64,000 nt of DNA from Komagataeibacter melaceti (GTDB taxonomy: Bacteria; Pseudomonadota; Alphaproteobacteria; Acetobacterales; Acetobacteraceae), in NCBI RefSeq assembly GCF_003403295.1, contig NZ_QUWV01000020.1, positions 1-64,000 on the forward strand, given 5' to 3'. Of the stretch, positions 47,358 through 55,485 are shown piece after piece. The position numbers were made by a program, and so were the translations under genes. The notes under the pieces are model-generated. The model was not told where the DNA came from. It searched no databases and saw only the letters and a program-made list of their open reading frames with translations. Each line of letters starts with the position of its first letter. Positions within the stretch are counted from its first letter, which is position 1.

Positions 47358-48278
47358 CTATTCCGCCCCATCCGCTGCTTGCGCCAGCGGGTGGTGCCGG
47401 GTCACCGCATCACGCAGGCGGTCGAGCATGACATGGGTATAGATCTGCGTGGTCGCGATGTCGGCATGGCCCAGCAGCACCTGCAATGCCCGCAGGTCCG
47501 CCCCGTGCGCCAGCAGGTGCGTGGCGAAGGAATGGCGCAGCACATGGGGCGAAAGCCGCGCCGGGTCAAACCCGGCCCGCAGCGCCACATCATGCATGAT
47601 CCGGTCGAATCCCTGCCGTGTCATGGGCTGCGCGCCGCCCCGGCCGGGAAACAGGTAGGGGCTTTCGCGCCCGGCATCCATGTCCATGAGCGCCCGGGCG
47701 GCGGCGCGCGCGCGGGCCGACATGGGCACCATGCGCTCACGCCCGCCCTTGCCGCGCACCAGCATCATGCCGGGGGCAGCATCCAGCGCCCGGCGGGGGA
47801 GTGACAGGAGTTCTGATATACGCAGGCCCGATGCGTACAGCATTTCCAGCGCCGCACGCGCCATGAGCAGCCGCCGCCTGCGCGCGGGCGTTGCATCCGC
47901 CTCCGGCTCACACGCATCCAGCAGCGCCGTCACCTCCCCTTCGGACAGGAAGCGCGGCAGGGGGGCGTCCAGCCGGGGCGCGTCCAGCAGGGCGGCGGGA
48001 TTGTCCGGCCGCATCCCCTCACGCGCCAGGAACAGGAAATACTGCTTCAGGCACGACAGCCTGCGCGCCTGCGTGCGCGGGGCCAGCCCCTGCCGGGCCA
48101 GACCGGACAGGTACTCACGCAGGTCCCCTTCCCCCACCTCCAGCGCTGTAAGGCCGCGCGCGTGCAACGCCTGCCCCATATCCGCCAGGTCGCGGGCATA
48201 GGCACGGATCGTGTTCAGCGCCGCGCCACGCTCGGCAGCCAGCATTTCAAGGAAGGCGTCGGTCCCGTCACTGCCCAC
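47358..48278 (-). CDS. xerD: Tyrosine recombinase XerD
   Basis: Chromosome-dimer resolution recombinase acting at dif with XerC and FtsK. The 306-aa product has an N-terminal SAM-like DNA-binding domain (1-100) and all catalytic residues: R153 in SGLRISELL, K177 in RGKGGR, H245 and R248 in SPHVLRHSFATHLL, H271 in LLGHADIATTQIYTHV and Y280. The end THVMLDRLRDAVTRHHPLA is XerD-like. The start is GTG 48278. It is not associated with a mobile element. Confidence 0.93.
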   Translation of the reverse strand: MGSDGTDAFLEMLAAERGAALNTIRAYARDLADMGQALHARGLTALEVGEGDLREYLSGLARQGLAPRTQARRLSCLKQYFLFLAREGMRPDNPAALLDAPRLDAPLPRFLSEGEVTALLDACEPEADATPARRRRLLMARAALEMLYASGLRISELLSLPRRALDAAPGMMLVRGKGGRERMVPMSARARAAARALMDMDAGRESPYLFPGRGGAQPMTRQGFDRIMHDVALRAGFDPARLSPHVLRHSFATHLLAHGADLRALQVLLGHADIATTQIYTHVMLDRLRDAVTRHHPLAQAADGAE

Positions 48279-48291
48279 CAGCAGCCGCCAC

Positions 48292-48501
48292 TTACTGCGC
48301 CGGGGCCAGCGGGGCTACGGGCAGGGCCGCAGGCACGCCCAGCGGAGATGCCACGGGTGCCGGGGCGGCCGCAGGGGCCATGGGAATATCCTTGTGCACA
48401 TCATGCTGCACCAGCGCGGGCGGAAACATGCCCAGCGACACGAAAACCCCGACCCCACCGAGGGCAAGGACGCCAATCACGGCAATAACAATACGGATCA
48501 T
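48292..48501 (-). CDS. Small single-span membrane protein, unknown function
   Basis: The 69-aa product has an N-terminal membrane helix ([20 protein letters not shown]) and a periplasm-facing Ala/Pro-rich tail. No family is recognised. ATG 48501 is chosen because GGGAAGCGG precedes it; a start at 48516 is possible. It lies 13 bp upstream of xerD, so the two are probably co-transcribed, and is divergent from aroKB. Confidence 0.7.
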   Translation of the reverse strand: MIRIVIAVIGVLALGGVGVFVSLGMFPPALVQHDVHKDIPMAPAAAPAPVASPLGVPAALPVAPLAPAQ

Positions 48502-48638
48502 CCAACCGCTTCCCATATCCTGCGCATGCCGGCGGCCCGTCCTTTCATGCCGTGGGAGCATGCCCCCCTGTCGGCGCGGGCGTGACCACACCCACGGACT
48601 CTACCGGTTCCGTACTGCTGTATGTTAGGTTGCCCGCC

Positions 48639-50372
48639 ATGTCACGCCCGATTCCCCCCCACCGGCCCAGCCCGGAGAACCCTTCGCTCACCATTCCGCT
48701 TGACCTGAATGCCGTTGGTCCCGCCGCCCCCCGGCAGGCGGGCAGCGGGCGCACCATCGTGCTCGTGGGCCTGATGGGGGCGGGCAAGACGACCATCGGC
48801 CGCATCCTGGCCACGCGGCTGGGTATTCCGTTTGTCGATTCGGATGAGGAAATCGAGCGCGCCGCCGGATGCACCATCGCCGACCTGTTCGAGAAATATG
48901 GCGAACCCGAATTCCGCCGCGGCGAGCGGCTGGTCATCCGCCGCCTGCTGGCCGGGCCGCCGGTCGTGCTGGCCACGGGCGGCGGCGCTTTCATGGACGC
49001 GCGCACCCGCGCCAGCGTGCGTGAGCATGCCACCTCCATCTGGCTGCGCTGCCCGCTGCCGGTGCTGGTGCAGCGCGTGGCGGAACGGACCCATCGCCCG
49101 CTGCTTAACGTGGCCGCCCCGCATGCGGTGCTGGCCGACCTCATGCGCGTGCGCCATCCGGTCTATGCGGAAGCGGATATCATCGTGGATTGTGGAGAAG
49201 ATAGCGTGGAACACAGCGCCGACCATGTCATAGGGGCCCTGAAACAGGGCCAGCAGCCCCTGCGTGTGCCGGTGCGGCTGGAACGTGGCAGTTACGATGT
49301 CATCATCGGCTCCGACGTGATCCGGCGGGCCGGGGCCCTGCTTGCCCCCGTGCTGCCGCAGAAGCGCGTGATGATCCTGACCGATGAGACCGTAGCCCCC
49401 CTGCACCTGCCCCGCCTGCTGGAAGGGCTGGAGGAAACCGGCACCCGCGCGGAAGTCATCACCATCCCCCCCGGTGAAGGCTCCAAGACCATCAGCATGT
49501 ATGAACGCGTGACCAACGCGCTGCTGGAAGCCCATGTCGAACGCGACACTACGGTCGTGGCGCTGGGCGGGGGCGTGGTGGGGGATCTGGCCGGGTTCTG
49601 CGCTGCGACCACGCTGCGCGGCCTGCCGTTCGTGCAGATTCCGACAACCCTGCTCTCACAGGTGGATTCGTCCGTGGGGGGCAAGACCGGCATCAACACC
49701 CCGTTTGGCAAGAACCTGCTGGGCGCGTTCCATCAGCCCATCGCGGTGCTGGCCGATACCTCCACCCTGGCTACCCTGCCGGTGCGCGAACTGCGCGCGG
49801 GGTATGCCGAGATCGTCAAGTCCGGGCTGCTGGGGGATGCGGGGCTGTTCGACTGGTGCGAACGCAACGGGGCCGAGGTGCTGGCGGGCAATCCGGCCAT
49901 ACAGGCCGAGGCCATCCGCATGGCCTGCGCGTTCAAGGCGCGCGTGGTGATTGCCGATGAGCGTGAGGAGCGCAAGACCGATGGCCGGGCGCTGCTCAAT
50001 CTCGGCCATACCTTCGGCCATGCGCTGGAGGCAGAAATGGGCTATGACGGCAGCCTGCTGCATGGGGAGGCCGTGTCCATCGGCCTGCGGCTGGCGTTCA
50101 TGCTTTCGGTCCGGCTGGGGTACTGCGCGATCGAGGATCTGGAACGCGTGACCCGCCATCTCGAACAGCTGTCCATGCCCGCGCGCGTGGGGGATACGGG
50201 GCGGACCTTCTCCGCCACGCAGCTTGTGCGCAACATGCAGCGCGACAAGAAAATGCGTGACGGCCGCCTGTCCTTCGTGCTGGTGCATGGCATCGGCCGG
50301 GCCTTTACCTGCCGTGACGTGCCCGATGACGCCGTGCTTGAGGTCCTGCGCGCGGATGGCTGCACGCCCTGA
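48639..50372 (+). CDS. aroKB: Fused shikimate kinase/3-dehydroquinate synthase
   Basis: Two shikimate-pathway enzymes in one 577-aa chain. Residues 38-205 are shikimate kinase: P-loop GLMGAGKT (44-51), DSDEEIE, FRRGE and ATGGGAF. Residues 215-577 are NAD-dependent 3-dehydroquinate synthase: [47 protein letters not shown] and [10 protein letters not shown] with zinc ligands. The steps are not consecutive (AroB is step 2, AroK step 5). Separate aroK-aroB pairs are usual; this fusion is known in Acetobacteraceae. ATG 48639 is preferred over an upstream in-frame start. Confidence 0.96.
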   Translation: MSRPIPPHRPSPENPSLTIPLDLNAVGPAAPRQAGSGRTIVLVGLMGAGKTTIGRILATRLGIPFVDSDEEIERAAGCTIADLFEKYGEPEFRRGERLVIRRLLAGPPVVLATGGGAFMDARTRASVREHATSIWLRCPLPVLVQRVAERTHRPLLNVAAPHAVLADLMRVRHPVYAEADIIVDCGEDSVEHSADHVIGALKQGQQPLRVPVRLERGSYDVIIGSDVIRRAGALLAPVLPQKRVMILTDETVAPLHLPRLLEGLEETGTRAEVITIPPGEGSKTISMYERVTNALLEAHVERDTTVVALGGGVVGDLAGFCAATTLRGLPFVQIPTTLLSQVDSSVGGKTGINTPFGKNLLGAFHQPIAVLADTSTLATLPVRELRAGYAEIVKSGLLGDAGLFDWCERNGAEVLAGNPAIQAEAIRMACAFKARVVIADEREERKTDGRALLNLGHTFGHALEAEMGYDGSLLHGEAVSIGLRLAFMLSVRLGYCAIEDLERVTRHLEQLSMPARVGDTGRTFSATQLVRNMQRDKKMRDGRLSFVLVHGIGRAFTCRDVPDDAVLEVLRADGCTP

Positions 50373-50652
50373 GCAGAAGACCCCTCCTCACGACTATGTG
50401 ACGTTTTTACAACATCCGGCCCTTCGCCATGTCACGCGGGGGGCCATTTACCATATTTCAATCCCTGCCCCGCACAACGGTCCGGCCATGGAACGATGCG
50501 GGCTGGCGCTGCGCCACTTCCCCCATACTTCCCGCTGGCACTCCGGATAACGGCCCACGGGCCGATTGTGTCAACACGTATCAGGCCGATGTGGAACATG
50601 CCCCCATTTCCGCAAGCATGAAGGCGTCTGATCGAACAGCAAGGATGGGAAT

Positions 50653-51873
50653 ATGCGTCTTCGCGCGGCATTGCTGGCGGCATCCCAGATCATGGTGCCT
50701 GTTACCGGCGCCATGGCAACGACCATAACAGGCCCTTATGTCGATATTGGCGGTGGGTACGACCTGACCCAGACCCAGCATGTCCATGATTATGACAGGC
50801 AGCGGCTCAATGACATCAACAACACCTATCTCAAGGGCGCGCCCTCTTCCGTAACCAGCGCCTTTGACAAGGGAATCGACCCCGGCCTGCATGAACGCCA
50901 GCAGGTGCGCCATGGCGATGGATGGACCGGATTCGGCGCCTTCGGCTGGGGCTTCGGCAACGGCCTGCGCGCCGAGGTGGAAGGGGTCTATAACTGGTCC
51001 GACCTCAGCAGCATTTCCGCCACCACGGGCGACCCGAAGGGCCACCGCATGCATGGCCGCACCGATGGTAGCGACCGCTCCTATGGCGGGTTTGTCAATG
51101 TACTGTACGACATCGACCTCAAGCGCCTGTTCGATATCGACGTGCCGGTGACCCCGTTCGTCGGTGTCGGCGCCGGTTACCTGTGGCAGAACGTAAGCGG
51201 CATCACCACGCTGCAGCATACCATAAGCCAGCATGGCACGAATGGCAGCTTCGCCTATCAGGGCATCGTGGGTGCGGCCTATGACATCCCGGGGGTGGCG
51301 GGGCTGCAGATGACCACCGAATACCGCATGATCGGGCAGGTCGAATCGTTTGATATGGGCACGATCAACCAGTCCTATTCCGGCCCGCTGGGGCGCGACA
51401 CCACCCACCTGCGCTACGACCAGCGCTTCAACCACCAGTTCATCGTGGGCGTGCGCTATGCGTTCAACACCGCGCCCCCGCCGCCACCACCTGCCCCCGC
51501 CATCGTGCCGGCGGCCCCCGTCGCCTCACGCACCTATCTGGTGTTCTTTGACTGGGACGGCGCTGCCCTGACCGGCCGTGCACGCGAAATCGTGACCGAG
51601 GCCGCGCAGGCATCCACCCACGTCCAGACCACCCGCATCGAGGTGAATGGCTATACGGACAGTTCCGCCGCCCATCCCGGCCCGCGTGGCGAGAAGTACA
51701 ACCTTGACCTGTCCCTGCGCCGCGCGGACAGCGTGAAGGCCGAGCTGATCCGTGACGGCGTGGCCGCCAGCGCCATCGACATCCATGGCTATGGCGAGGC
51801 CCACCCGCTGGTGCCGACCGGCCCCGGCACGCGTGAACCCCAGAACCGGCGGGTCGAGATCATCCTGCACTGA
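50653..51873 (+). CDS. gmpA: OmpA-family outer membrane protein, GmpA-like, long-loop paralogue
   Basis: First of three tandem OmpA-like genes, 406 aa. It has a signal peptide ending near TGAMA, an eight-stranded barrel (about 25-270), a Pro linker (PPPPPPAPA) and a C-terminal peptidoglycan-binding OmpA domain (IEVNGYTDSS, then LSLRRADSVKAELI). It is 43 residues longer than its neighbours: loop 1 is 27 longer, loop 2 is 12 longer, loop 3 is 4 shorter and loop 4 is 8 longer. In G. intermedius the first gene with an extra loop sequence is GmpA, induced through GinI/GinR and GinA and repressing acetic acid fermentation; the symbol is given on that match. The 280-bp upstream gap holds no gene. 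Confidence 0.85.
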   Translation: MRLRAALLAASQIMVPVTGAMATTITGPYVDIGGGYDLTQTQHVHDYDRQRLNDINNTYLKGAPSSVTSAFDKGIDPGLHERQQVRHGDGWTGFGAFGWGFGNGLRAEVEGVYNWSDLSSISATTGDPKGHRMHGRTDGSDRSYGGFVNVLYDIDLKRLFDIDVPVTPFVGVGAGYLWQNVSGITTLQHTISQHGTNGSFAYQGIVGAAYDIPGVAGLQMTTEYRMIGQVESFDMGTINQSYSGPLGRDTTHLRYDQRFNHQFIVGVRYAFNTAPPPPPPAPAIVPAAPVASRTYLVFFDWDGAALTGRAREIVTEAAQASTHVQTTRIEVNGYTDSSAAHPGPRGEKYNLDLSLRRADSVKAELIRDGVAASAIDIHGYGEAHPLVPTGPGTREPQNRRVEIILH

Positions 51874-51909
51874 CCGCACACAACAGCCCGTAAAATGAAT
51901 GAAATGAAG

Positions 51910-51935
51910 GGGGAGCGTCCCGGCGCTCCCCTTTT
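51910..51935 (+). terminator. Rho-independent terminator of gmpA
   Basis: GGGGAGCG (51910-51917) pairs with CGCTCCCC (51924-51931) across a 6-nt loop, followed by TTTT. It lies 36 bp after the gmpA stop, so gmpA and gmpB are probably separate transcripts. Confidence 0.8.
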
Positions 51936-52269
51936 CACATCGAATCGTTCCGGTCTTTTACCGGCATACACAGATGTTCCTTTGATGCCAGTGACCTATG
52001 CAAAATCGGGATACCTATCGGGGATATTTCATAAAACCCTTATAAATGCAGGGATTTTGACGTTTGTGACTAAAGATGCCTGAAAGATATGTGCTTTTTT
52101 TGTCACAACGTCCGCACTAGCGGCATTTAGCCCATTCTCAAGCGGGTTCAGACACGCTAAGTCCGCATCATAGCTTGCGGGTAATCTCAGGCTGCCCTGT
52201 ATCGGGGCAAATCCATTGCCCGGATCACAGACAGGGCCTGCCCTGCAATAATAGTTTAAGGACTCAACC
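51936..52269 (+). other. gmpA-gmpB intergenic region
   Basis: No gene is seen. The region is A/T-richer than the flanking genes. It holds an imperfect tandem repeat ATCGGGATA/ATCGGGGATA (52005-52013 and 52016-52025) and a TTGACG (52057-52062) without a clear -10 at normal spacing. The gmpB Shine-Dalgarno AAGGA is about 10 nt before its ATG. An own promoter for gmpB is likely but not pinpointed. Confidence 0.4.
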
Positions 52270-53361
52270 ATGCGTCTTCGCGCAGCGTTACTGGCAACCA
52301 GCCTGCTGGCAGCGACACCGTTCGCAGCCAAGGCCACGACCATTACCGGCCCCTATGTCGATATTGGCGGCGGTTACAACCTGACCCAGACCCAGCACGG
52401 GCACTTTGCTGATGAAAACTCCGGCCCCGGCCGTGAGAAGGTCGGCCATCGTCATGGCTGGACCGGCTTCGGCTCCGTTGGCTGGGGCTTCGGCAACGGC
52501 CTGCGCGCCGAGGTTGAAGGTGACTACAACTGGTCCGAAATCTACAGCAAGTCCCGTGGGGACAAGGGCAGCGACCGCTCCTATGGCGGCTTTGTCAACG
52601 TGCTGTATGACATCGACCTCAAGCGTCTGTTCAACATCGACGTGCCCGTGACCCCGTTCGTCGGTGTCGGTGCCGGCTACCTGTGGCAGAACACGCATGA
52701 TGCGACCATCGGCGCGAACAACGCCCAGGGCGCGCGCAGCATGAGCGGCACCAAGGGTGGCTTCGCCTATCAGGGCATCGTGGGTGCGGCCTACGACATC
52801 CCGGGCGTGCCGGGCCTGCAGATGACCACCGAATACCGCATGATCGGTCAGCCGCAGTCCTTCACCATGGGCAACTTCACGGCTGAAAATGGTCACGCCA
52901 GCTTTGACCATCGCTTCAACCACCAGTTCATCGTAGGCGTCCGCTACGCGTTCAACAACGCGCCGCCGCCGCCGCCGCCGGCCCCCGCCGTAGTGCCGCC
53001 CGCGCCGACGGCCGCCCGCACCTACCTGGTGTTCTTCGACTGGGATGGCGCTGCCCTGACCGGCCGTGCGCGTGAGATCGTGGCCGAAGCCGCACAGGCT
53101 TCCACCCACATCCAGACCACCCGCATCGAAGTTAACGGTTACACCGATAACTCCGCCGCCCACCCCGGCCCGCGTGGTGAGAAGTACAACCTTGGCCTGT
53201 CCCTGCGTCGTGCGGACAGCGTGAAGGCTGAACTGATCCGTGACGGCGTGCCCGCCAACGCGATCGACATCCACGGCTATGGTGAAGCCCACCCGCTGGT
53301 GCCGACTGGCCCCGACACGCGTGAGCCCCAGAACCGTCGCGTCGAGATCATCCTGCACTGA
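52270..53361 (+). CDS. gmpB: OmpA-family outer membrane protein, GmpB-like
   Basis: Second tandem copy, 363 aa: signal peptide (LLATSLLAATPFAAKA), eight-stranded barrel with short loops, Pro linker (PPPPPPAPAVVPP) and OmpA domain with NGYTDNS and LGLSLRRADSVKAEL, whose Asp and Arg match the peptidoglycan-binding pair of OmpA. It differs from the third copy at only four residues. AAGGA precedes the ATG, and it has its own terminator. Reported gmpB and gmpC of G. intermedius are not quorum-sensing induced; the symbol follows gene order. Confidence 0.85.
   Translation: MRLRAALLATSLLAATPFAAKATTITGPYVDIGGGYNLTQTQHGHFADENSGPGREKVGHRHGWTGFGSVGWGFGNGLRAEVEGDYNWSEIYSKSRGDKGSDRSYGGFVNVLYDIDLKRLFNIDVPVTPFVGVGAGYLWQNTHDATIGANNAQGARSMSGTKGGFAYQGIVGAAYDIPGVPGLQMTTEYRMIGQPQSFTMGNFTAENGHASFDHRFNHQFIVGVRYAFNNAPPPPPPAPAVVPPAPTAARTYLVFFDWDGAALTGRAREIVAEAAQASTHIQTTRIEVNGYTDNSAAHPGPRGEKYNLGLSLRRADSVKAELIRDGVPANAIDIHGYGEAHPLVPTGPDTREPQNRRVEIILH
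52290..53361 (+). repeat. Near-identical direct repeat, copy 1 (gmpB coding region)
   Basis: From about codon 8 to the stop, the gmpB and gmpC coding sequences are almost identical at DNA level, with scattered mostly silent changes. Flanking DNA is unrelated. Copy 2 begins 1453 bp downstream. Confidence 0.9.
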
Positions 53362-53380
53362 TCTGACCGATTCATTACTG

Positions 53381-53415
53381 AAAAAGGGGGAGCACGGTGT
53401 GCTCCCCCTTTTTTT
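53381..53415 (+). terminator. Rho-independent terminator of gmpB
   Basis: GGGGGAGCAC (53386-53395) pairs with GTGCTCCCCC (53399-53408) with a 3-nt loop. The stem is extended by A-T pairs (AAAAA from 53381) and followed by seven T (53409-53415). Confidence 0.93.
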
Positions 53416-53722
53416 ATTGCCTGTTGCTTACGCATCCTTCCGGGCAGGAAAGATTGTGTCCTTCTTGCCACAAAATACTCTAAATCTTTTATTACAATAT
53501 TGTTTCCACAACGATATTCCCATTTAGTAACTTGTTATTAAATATAAAAAGCATCTACTCCGCCACCGCGAACGATAGTGTCACCTTTTTGCCGTTCCCG
53601 AATGAAAAACAGGACGGAACCAGAAGAAGCATGCTGTGTTTGGGATGGTAGATGGATTAATCTTCGCATCATTAAAACGATGTGGTTTACAAAAAAGTAA
53701 TAACATGAGGAAGGATGATCAT
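53416..53722 (+). other. gmpB-gmpC intergenic region, A/T-rich
   Basis: No gene is seen. The stretch 53470-53560 is strongly A/T-rich compared with the genome and is unlike the gmpA and gmpB upstream regions, so each paralogue has its own control region. AGGAAGGA about 12 nt before 53723 is the gmpC ribosome-binding site. Confidence 0.5.
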
Positions 53723-54814
53723 ATGCGTCTCCGCTCTGCCCTGCTGGCAACCAGTCTGCTGGCAGCGACACCGTTCGCAGCCAAGGCCACGACCATTACC
53801 GGCCCCTATGTCGATATTGGCGGCGGTTACAACCTGACCCAGACCCAGCACGGGCACTTTGCTGATGAAAACTCCGGCCCCGGCCGTGAGAAGGTCGGCC
53901 ATCGTCATGGCTGGACCGGCTTTGGTTCCGTTGGCTGGGGCTTTGGCAACGGCCTGCGCGCCGAGGTTGAAGGTGACTACAACTGGTCCGAAATCTACAG
54001 CAAATCCCGTGGGGACAAGGGCAGCGACCGCTCCTATGGCGGCTTTGTCAACGTGCTGTATGACATCGACCTCAAGCGCCTGTTCAACATCGACGTGCCC
54101 GTGACCCCGTTCGTCGGTGTCGGTGCCGGCTACCTGTGGCAGAACACGCATGACGCGACCATCGGCGCGAACAACCCGCAGGGCGCGCGCAGCATGAGCG
54201 GCACCAAGGGTGGCTTCGCCTATCAGGGCATCGTGGGTGCGGCCTACGACATCCCGGGCGTGCCGGGCCTGCAGATGACCACCGAATACCGCATGATCGG
54301 TCAGCCGCAGTCCTTCACCATGGGCAACTTCACGGCTGAAAATGGTCACGCCAGCTTTGACCACCGCTTCAACCACCAGTTCATCGTAGGCGTCCGCTAC
54401 GCGTTCAACAACGCGCCGCCGCCGCCGCCGCCGGCCCCCGCCGTGGTGCCGCCCGCGCCGACGGCCGCCCGCACCTACCTGGTGTTCTTCGACTGGGATG
54501 GCGCTTCCCTGACCGGCCGTGCGCGTGAGATCGTGGCCGAAGCCGCACAGGCTTCCACCCACATCCAGACCACCCGCATCGAGGTTAACGGTTACACCGA
54601 TAACTCCGCCGCCCACCCCGGCCCGCGTGGTGAGAAGTACAACCTTGGCCTGTCCCTGCGTCGCGCGGACAGCGTGAAGGCTGAACTGATCCGTGACGGC
54701 GTGCCCGCCAACTCCATCGACATCCACGGTTATGGCGAAGCCCACCCGCTGGTGCCGACCGGCCCCGACACGCGTGAGCCCCAGAACCGTCGTGTGGAAA
54801 TCATCCTGCACTGA
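53723..54814 (+). CDS. gmpC: OmpA-family outer membrane protein, GmpC-like
   Basis: Third tandem copy, 363 aa, with the same architecture as the second: signal peptide, eight-stranded barrel, Pro linker, OmpA peptidoglycan-binding domain ending RRVEIILH. By reading both translations it differs from the second at four places: A/S in the signal peptide, A/P in loop 3, and A/S twice in the OmpA domain. ATG 53723 aligns with the other copies and has AGGAAGGA upstream; a longer in-frame start is rejected. Its own terminator follows. Confidence 0.85.
   Translation: MRLRSALLATSLLAATPFAAKATTITGPYVDIGGGYNLTQTQHGHFADENSGPGREKVGHRHGWTGFGSVGWGFGNGLRAEVEGDYNWSEIYSKSRGDKGSDRSYGGFVNVLYDIDLKRLFNIDVPVTPFVGVGAGYLWQNTHDATIGANNPQGARSMSGTKGGFAYQGIVGAAYDIPGVPGLQMTTEYRMIGQPQSFTMGNFTAENGHASFDHRFNHQFIVGVRYAFNNAPPPPPPAPAVVPPAPTAARTYLVFFDWDGASLTGRAREIVAEAAQASTHIQTTRIEVNGYTDNSAAHPGPRGEKYNLGLSLRRADSVKAELIRDGVPANSIDIHGYGEAHPLVPTGPDTREPQNRRVEIILH
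53743..54814 (+). repeat. Near-identical direct repeat, copy 2 (gmpC coding region)
   Basis: Partner of the repeat at 52290-53361, same orientation, offset 1453 bp. Homology stops at the first codons on one side and at the stop codon on the other. Confidence 0.9.
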
Positions 54815-54825
54815 CGCAGCATGAT

Positions 54826-54866
54826 GCAGGGTGGCAGGCAACTGCCCCCTGCTTCCTTTTTATTTT
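54826..54866 (+). terminator. Rho-independent terminator of gmpC
   Basis: GCAGGG and GGCAG (54826-54837, one bulged T) pair with CTGCC and CCCTGC (54842-54852) across GCAA. A T-rich tail TTCCTTTTTATTTT follows. Confidence 0.8.
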
Positions 54867-54963
54867 CAGTTCCCCTACCCTGTTGAGGTGCCTGTCAGGC
54901 ACAAAGGAAAGCTGTCGCCCTTTTTTTCAGTCCCCGCCCGCACAGCAGGCGAAAGGAAATATC

Positions 54964-55485
54964 TTGTCCACTCCGCCCCGTGAGAAAGTCATACAATTTC
55001 TGAAATTCGGCGTTGTTGGCTTGCTGGGGCTGTGCTGGGACACGACCACCGTGTACTCCCTGCGGCCATTCGTGGGGCTGACGATCGCGACGCTTGCGGC
55101 CTATTTCATCGCCGCGTCCATCAACTGGCTGATCAACCGGCTGTGGACATTCCGTGGCGCAGGCAACCAGCACCATTTCATCATCCAGTGGCTGCGTTTC
55201 CTGGCCGGTAATTCACTGGGCTTTTTCCTGAACCGGGGCTGCGTGTTCACGCTGTTCCATGTCTCGCCGGTCTTCAAGGCCTATCCCGTGCTGGCGCTCG
55301 CGGCGGGGGCCGTGACGGGCATGATGGCGAACTTCCATATCAGCCGGAAGCTTGTTTTCAACGCCACCCATGCCGCCCCACGCCAGAGCGCGACAATCCT
55401 GCCGTTTCAGCCCGAACGCGCGGTCGCCCAGAATGCGGTCTCCAGCCGGACGGATGTTGCGAATTCCCGCACCAAGGCTGGATAA
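54964..55485 (+). CDS. GtrA family membrane protein
   Basis: Small polytopic protein of 173 aa with four hydrophobic helices (FGVVGLLGLCWDTTTVYSL; IATLAAYFIAASINWLINRL; FLAGNSLGFFLNRGCVFTLF; YPVLALAAGAVTGMMANFHI). It matches the GtrA fold, often proposed to flip polyprenyl-linked sugars. The first credible start is TTG 54964 with AAAGGA upstream. Its last 26 codons run antisense through the end of tenA (55407-55485). No glycosyltransferase is adjacent. Confidence 0.85.
   Translation: MSTPPREKVIQFLKFGVVGLLGLCWDTTTVYSLRPFVGLTIATLAAYFIAASINWLINRLWTFRGAGNQHHFIIQWLRFLAGNSLGFFLNRGCVFTLFHVSPVFKAYPVLALAAGAVTGMMANFHISRKLVFNATHAAPRQSATILPFQPERAVAQNAVSSRTDVANSRTKAG

Noticed and set aside
47358-48278. 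Tyrosine recombinase as a sign of an integrated element
   Set aside because: Sequence and neighbours fit the housekeeping XerD; no attachment repeats, tRNA or phage genes are nearby.
50396-52070. TGACGTTT shared by the upstream regions of gmpA (50399) and gmpB (52058)
   Set aside because: An 8-base match at different distances from the start codons (254 and 212 bp), not found upstream of gmpC. It is within chance expectation.
53687-54841. Long minus-strand frames opposite gmpB and gmpC with similar translations
   Set aside because: They resemble each other only because the sense genes are duplicates. They lack ribosome-binding sites, and the sense products have signal peptides and OmpA motifs.
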